From Gemmatimonadota bacterium (GTDB lineage: Bacteria > Gemmatimonadota > Gemmatimonadetes > Gemmatimonadales > Gemmatimonadaceae): a DNA stretch of 64,000 bases. Position numbers and translations under genes: made by a program. The first letter of the stretch is position 1. Every line of letters begins with the position of its first letter. This document shows, piece by piece, positions 60,239-64,000 of the stretch. The notes beneath the pieces are model-generated. The model was not told the DNA's origin. It worked only from the letters and a program-made list of their open reading frames with translations, and did not search any database. The stretch is taken from NCBI GenBank assembly GCA_016719105.1, contig JADKAQ010000002.1, forward strand, positions 372,001 through 436,000, in the 5' to 3' direction.

Positions 60239-60730
60239 ATGATGCTCTCACGTCGGTCTGCCCGTGCCGCCGGGACGCTGGTCCTGCTCGCCACCACTGC
60301 GCTCACCGCCTGCGACGACGACACGACGGCCCCCGCGCCGGAGCGCTATGTGCTCGCCCTGACGGGGGCGGCCGAGCGGCCGAATGCCGTCGTGACCAAC
60401 GCGTCGGGGAGCGCCGTCCTGACCGTGCTGGGCAAGGACTCGATCGAGTACCTGATGTACGTCGCCAATGGCGATTCGATCACCGCGTCGCATATCCACG
60501 CGGCCGATGCGAACTCCTCCGGGCCGATCATGGTCTTCACCTTTGGTGGGCCGGTCATCGGGCGCGTCGATGGTGTCTTTCGGTATGGTTACATCACGCG
60601 CGGCGGGACGTTCAGCGGGGCCTTTACGTTCGACTCGGTGCTGACGCGCATGCGCGCCGGGACGGCGTACCTCAACGTGCACTCGCGCAAGTATGCGCCT
60701 GGGGAGCTGAGAGGGCAGATCGTGCGGTAG
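60239..60730 (+). CDS. CHRD-domain lipoprotein
   Basis: The 163-aa product starts at 60239 (MMLSRRSARAAG), has a lipobox ending TALTAC, and a CHRD domain: YVLALTGAAERPNAVVTNAS, ASHIHAADANSSGPIMVF and GTAYLNVHSRKYAPGELRGQ. CHRD domains occur in chordin and in many bacterial secreted proteins; their bacterial role is not defined. A start one codon later is possible. Confidence 0.85.
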   Translation: MMLSRRSARAAGTLVLLATTALTACDDDTTAPAPERYVLALTGAAERPNAVVTNASGSAVLTVLGKDSIEYLMYVANGDSITASHIHAADANSSGPIMVFTFGGPVIGRVDGVFRYGYITRGGTFSGAFTFDSVLTRMRAGTAYLNVHSRKYAPGELRGQIVR

Positions 60731-60898
60731 TCCAGCGCGCTTCGCGGCGCTTGTCTCAGGAGGGCTGCCTGACGAATCTTCCCGTGCCCTGTGGCGTATG
60801 ACAGGGCGCTACCTTCCCGCGCCGCATGTCGCGCCAGCGCGGGACGACGTCTCGCACCTTCCCGGGCGCCTGCGCGCGCCCGTGCACGAGGATTCGTC

Positions 60899-61612
60899 AT
60901 GCACGGTTCCCACCCCACGGTTCGCACCTCGGCGCGTCTGCGCCACTTCCTCATCCGCACCGGACGCGCGGCCGGCATCGTTGCCGGCGCCGCCCTCGTT
61001 ATGCTCAGTGCCCGACCGGCGGAGGCGCAGGCGTGGGCCTATCCGTCGTTCCAGGTTCCCACGACGGCCTCCCGCGAGTTCAACTTCGGCATCGCCGACG
61101 GCGGCAACGCCGGAACGAGCGTGGTCTTCCAGTGGCGCGAAGGGTACGCGAGACGATCACAGTTCTCGTTCGATGTGGGCATCGCCGACCCCACGGGGAC
61201 CGGGCGAGACAATGTGCTCTTCCTCGGTGGCGCCTACGCCTACCAGCTCTCCACGGCGACCTCCGACGTCCCGCTCGACTTCCTGCTGACCGCGGGCGCC
61301 GGGTTCGCGTTCGGCAACAACACCACGCTGAGCGTCCCGCTCGGGGTGTCGATCGGCCATCGGTTCCCGCTCGACGGAACGCTCGCCCTGACGCCGTACG
61401 TCCATCCTCGCGTCTCGCTCGACATCTGTAGCGGATGCAACGGCGACAAGTCGCAGGTGGGGATCAACTTCGACATCGGCGCCAATCTCGAGCTCACGCG
61501 CGTGCTCGCGGTCCGTGGCTCGGCCTTCTTTGGCGGTGCCGATGGGTACGGCGACGATCGCAACGGGATCGGGATCTCGCTGGTGTGGACCCCGCCGGGC
61601 CTCAAGCGTTAG
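60899..61612 (+). CDS. Predicted outer-membrane beta-barrel protein
   Basis: 237 aa from ATG 60899. The signal peptide ends near ARPAEAQA. The mature part has repeated amphipathic strands with alternating hydrophobic residues (SQFSFDVGIADPTGTGRDNV; PLDFLLTAGAGFAFGNNTTL; VGINFDIGANLELTRVLAVR), consistent with a small 8- to 12-strand barrel. A CSGC pair (SLDICSGCNGDK) may form a disulphide in a loop. Function unknown. The stop is in an octamer copy (61607-61614). Confidence 0.75.
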   Translation: MHGSHPTVRTSARLRHFLIRTGRAAGIVAGAALVMLSARPAEAQAWAYPSFQVPTTASREFNFGIADGGNAGTSVVFQWREGYARRSQFSFDVGIADPTGTGRDNVLFLGGAYAYQLSTATSDVPLDFLLTAGAGFAFGNNTTLSVPLGVSIGHRFPLDGTLALTPYVHPRVSLDICSGCNGDKSQVGINFDIGANLELTRVLAVRGSAFFGGADGYGDDRNGIGISLVWTPPGLKR

Positions 61613-61652
61613 GCCCTGCCGCCGCCTCGGGTGGCGGGCGTGGCCGCCCTGC

Positions 61653-62942
61653 TCATGACCCGTTGAGCAGGCGCTCGACGAGCGTGTAGGCGCGCTCGGC
61701 CGCCCCCACCCCCGATTGGACCAGCGTGCGCGCCTGGGCTCCGGCCTCCCGGGCGGTGGACGCGGTGCCGAGCCACCGCGTGACCACCGCGGTCGTCTCG
61801 CGAACGTCGCGCACCGTCACGCCGCCACCCGACTCCGTCAGGAGCACGGCGTCGCGCGCGTTCCGGAAGCGCGGGCCGAACAACACCGGGACGCCGAACG
61901 CCGCCGGCTCGAGCACCGAATGCAGGCCGGCATCGTGAAAGCCGCCGCCCACGAACGAGGCGGTGGCGAGCGCGTAGAGATCGCCTAACACCCCGACGCG
62001 ATCGACGAGGACCACGTCGGCCGACTCCTCCCCCGACGCACCGAGTCGCGAGACGACGATGCCATGCGCGCGTCCCCAGGCCTCGATAGGGGCGAGGTGC
62101 GCGGTGGTGGGTTCGTGCGGGGCGATGATGAGTCGCGCTCCAGGGACGCCTCGACGAATCGCATCCCAGGCGGGGAGCAGCACGGCTTCGTCGGCAGGCC
62201 AGGTGCTCCCGGCCACCAACGTTGGGCGCGGCGACGCGAGCGGCGCGAGCAGCGCCGAGGACCGATCGACGGCTCGCGCGCGGGCGGCGACCTGGTCGTA
62301 ACGGGTGTCGCCGATGACCGTCACGGCGCCCGGCGGAACGCCTAACGCCACGAGGCGCGCGCCATCGTCCGCCCCCACGGCGCCCACCGCCCCCATCGCC
62401 GCATAGGCGTCGTGCAGGAGCGCGCGCGCGAGCCCGCGGTTGCGCGAAGAACTCGGGGACACGGTGGCGCTCACCATCCCCAGCCGCACGCCCCGGCGCT
62501 CGGCCTCCTGCGTCAGGAGGGGCCAGACGTCGAGCTTGGCGTACACGAGCGCCGTCGGCCGTAATGCCGCCAGCGCGGCGCGCGCCGCCCCCGCGGTGTC
62601 GAACGGGAGATAGTCGGCGAAGTCGACCGACAGGCGCCGAGCAAAGGCCTCGGCGCTGGGACTGAAGAAGGTGTAGGCGAGCTGCACGTCGGGGCGGCGC
62701 GCGCGCACGAGCTCCAGGACGGGGCGCGCCTGCAGCCCCTCACCGACCGAGGGGGCGTGCATCCAGAGGAGCGGGCGCGACGGATCGCGTCCGTCTCGCC
62801 CCCAGGCGGCATAGCGGTCCAGCAGGTTGCGTCTGGCGGCGAGCGACCTCGCCAGCTTGCCCTCGCCCCCTGGGGTGACCCGCGTGGCGAGCGAGGCAAG
62901 CCCACCCACCGCGCCGTAGGCCAGGGAGAGGAGCGGATTCAC
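61653..62942 (-). CDS. waaA: 3-deoxy-D-manno-octulosonic acid (Kdo) transferase
   Basis: WaaA adds Kdo to lipid A precursor on the inner face of the inner membrane, an early step of LPS assembly. The product is 429 aa, normal length. N-terminal membrane segment, then LLWMHAPSVGEGLQARPVLE with the catalytic Glu, VAGSTWPADEAVLLPAWDAI, IIAPHEPTT and the late SFVGGGFHDAGLHSVLEPAA. It shows that the organism makes Kdo-based LPS. It is convergent with the barrel-protein gene and lies 33 bp after the DsbA-like gene. Confidence 0.96.
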   Translation of the reverse strand: MNPLLSLAYGAVGGLASLATRVTPGGEGKLARSLAARRNLLDRYAAWGRDGRDPSRPLLWMHAPSVGEGLQARPVLELVRARRPDVQLAYTFFSPSAEAFARRLSVDFADYLPFDTAGAARAALAALRPTALVYAKLDVWPLLTQEAERRGVRLGMVSATVSPSSSRNRGLARALLHDAYAAMGAVGAVGADDGARLVALGVPPGAVTVIGDTRYDQVAARARAVDRSSALLAPLASPRPTLVAGSTWPADEAVLLPAWDAIRRGVPGARLIIAPHEPTTAHLAPIEAWGRAHGIVVSRLGASGEESADVVLVDRVGVLGDLYALATASFVGGGFHDAGLHSVLEPAAFGVPVLFGPRFRNARDAVLLTESGGGVTVRDVRETTAVVTRWLGTASTAREAGAQARTLVQSGVGAAERAYTLVERLLNGS

Positions 62943-62975
62943 TCCGCTAGCCCTCGCGCCGAGGCGTCGTGCCCA

Positions 62976-63698
62976 CTACTTCGGGAGGTCGGCCTGTGCC
63001 TTGGCGATGACGCTGCGGAACGCCTCGATCTTCTCGGCGCCGGCAAGCGCCTGGTTGCCGATGAAGAAGGTGGGGGTCGAGCGGGCCCCGGCGGTCGTCG
63101 CACGTTCGGCATCGGCGAGGATCATCGGGCGCATGACGTGGTCCTTGACGCACGCCTTGTACGCATCGACGTCGAGCCCCAGCTCGCCGGCGATCTTCTC
63201 GAAGAACGGCGGACTGTCGGCCAGGTTGCTCCACTCGCCCTGCCGCTCGAAGATGCGCCCGTGCATGTCCCAGAACTTCTCCTGCGCGCCGGCGCACATG
63301 GCCGCTTCGGCCGCCGGAAGGGCGTTGGGATGCTGCTGCAGCGGGAAGTTGATGAAGGCCATGCGAGCGATCCCGGTCTGCACGAACTCCTTGATGACCG
63401 CCTGCGAGGTCTCCTTCTCCCATTGGCCGCAGAACGGGCACTGGAAGTCGCTCACCACGAGAATCCAGAGCTTCGCCGTGCTGTCGCCGAGGATGCGGCT
63501 CTTGTCGGCGCGGGTGACGCGCGCGTCGGCGTTGGTTGCCGAGGGCGCGGGGACGGCGCTGGTGGTCGCGCCGCCAGCGGGCGCGGCGGCACCCGCTGCA
63601 GCTGACGAACTATCGGCGGCGGCGCCGGACTTGGTGCCGCACCCCGCAAGCGTCGAGGTGATGGCGGCGAGCACCAGGGCGGGGAAGAGGCGCGACAT
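62976..63698 (-). CDS. DsbA-family thioredoxin-fold lipoprotein
   Basis: 240 aa from ATG 63698 (MSRLFPALVL). The lipobox LAGC gives an acylated Cys20, followed by an Ala/Ser/Pro-rich linker (21-60). The thioredoxin fold has the active site CPFC at residues 87-90 (VVSDFQCPFCGQWEKE), a helical insert, and a cis-Pro loop STPTFFIGNQ. Such proteins act as periplasmic thiol oxidoreductases. Probably co-transcribed with waaA. Confidence 0.9.
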   Translation of the reverse strand: MSRLFPALVLAAITSTLAGCGTKSGAAADSSSAAAGAAAPAGGATTSAVPAPSATNADARVTRADKSRILGDSTAKLWILVVSDFQCPFCGQWEKETSQAVIKEFVQTGIARMAFINFPLQQHPNALPAAEAAMCAGAQEKFWDMHGRIFERQGEWSNLADSPPFFEKIAGELGLDVDAYKACVKDHVMRPMILADAERATTAGARSTPTFFIGNQALAGAEKIEAFRSVIAKAQADLPK

Positions 63699-64000
63699 GG
63701 ATAGGCGGGTGAAGTGACGCGGAACGAGTGCGCTCCCGTGCGCTCGCGCGTGGGGCGCAGGCGAACAGGCGGGCAACAACGACGGGGAAAACTACTGGCC
63801 TCCGCACGAATGGTCGACGGCGCGTCGGCGCGCCGCGCCGGCATGGCCTCCGTGCGGTTCGCCGCGGCGGTGAGTCGTCGCCGGAGGGATGCGCACCCTC
63901 TCCTGCGGGTTGGCTGAATCCCTACCCCGCTCCCCTGCGTATGGCTACCATACCGCAGTGCCTACTTCGCCCGGCTCCCCCGTGAGCGCCGGGCGTCACG
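63699..64000. other. Right-edge region without recognisable gene
   Basis: These 302 bp upstream of the DsbA-like gene hold no protein-like frame. A 7-bp inverted repeat GCCCGGC/GCCGGGC (63969-63975 and 63988-63994) lies near the edge. It should contain the promoter of the DsbA-like/waaA operon, but none is convincing. Confidence 0.4.

Noticed and set aside
59395..60801. A 468-codon plus-strand frame over the secreted-protein genes.
   Set aside because: It runs antisense to the signal-peptide protein at 59392 and out of frame with the CHRD gene, and has no recognisable features.

Overview
The window comes from a GC-rich, Gram-negative, flagellated bacterium. Gene content fits Gemmatimonadota best: an LPS Kdo transferase, SusC/SusD outer-membrane proteins, a stand-alone TonB plug protein, a flagellar system with FliW, and a single-operon chemotaxis set. 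This placement rests on gene content and order; no alignment was run. Most genes sit in tight operons with ATGA or GTGA start/stop overlaps.

Layout. (1) 1-18425, minus strand: the hook-basal-body and export operon, read from flgB at the right to flhA, which runs off the left edge: flgB, flgC, hyp, fliE, fliF, fliG, fliH, fliI, fliJ, motE-like, fliK, flgD, flgE, a 570-bp CG-rich spacer, fliL, fliM, fliN, fliO-fliP fusion, fliQ, fliR, flhB, flhA. (2) 18710-20143, minus: an NtrC-type sigma54 activator. (3) 20290-32223, plus: late flagellar genes flgL, fliW, a giant TPR/glycosyltransferase, an FkbM methyltransferase, flagellin, fliD, fliS, fliT-like, hyp, flgM. Three sigma28-type promoters of identical geometry precede flgL, fliC and flgM. 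(4) 32251-39611, plus: cheY, cheZ, cheA, cheW, cheR, cheD, cheY, cheX-like (frameshifted), cheB. (5) 39738-40491, minus: five tRNA genes (Ala, Gly, Val, Arg, Pro) behind a good sigma70 promoter. (6) 40745-43940, plus: a primary-type sigma factor, an MlaF-like ATPase, a Nudix hydrolase and an AraC-type regulator. (7) 44138-48480, plus: F1-ATPase genes atpA, atpG, atpD, atpC without Fo or delta genes. (8) 48511-52878: a carbamoyltransferase / SxtJ-like / DUF5989-like / SGNH-hydrolase cassette. (9) 52959-63698: envelope genes, including a plug-TonB chimera, a SusC/SusD pair, small secreted proteins, waaA, and a DsbA-like lipoprotein.

How it works together: regions 1 to 4 form one motility programme. 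The basal body and export gate come first, the sigma54 activator and sigma28/FlgM probably time the later classes, FliW (with a CsrA encoded elsewhere) probably tunes flagellin translation, the glycosyltransferase and methyltransferase probably decorate flagellin, and the Che proteins steer the motor. The stator genes motA/motB, the ring genes, fliA, flhF/flhG and csrA are not in the window.

Most unusual points: a FliK with an embedded M15-type peptidoglycan peptidase; a FliO-FliP fusion; the octamer CGTTAGGC at 26 hand-counted sites, where it accounts for nearly all Leu TTA codons noticed; a perfect CRP-like palindrome in the atp promoter; a 29-bp inverted repeat built of 8-bp units between atpG and atpD; and an outer-membrane plug domain fused to a TonB C-terminal domain.
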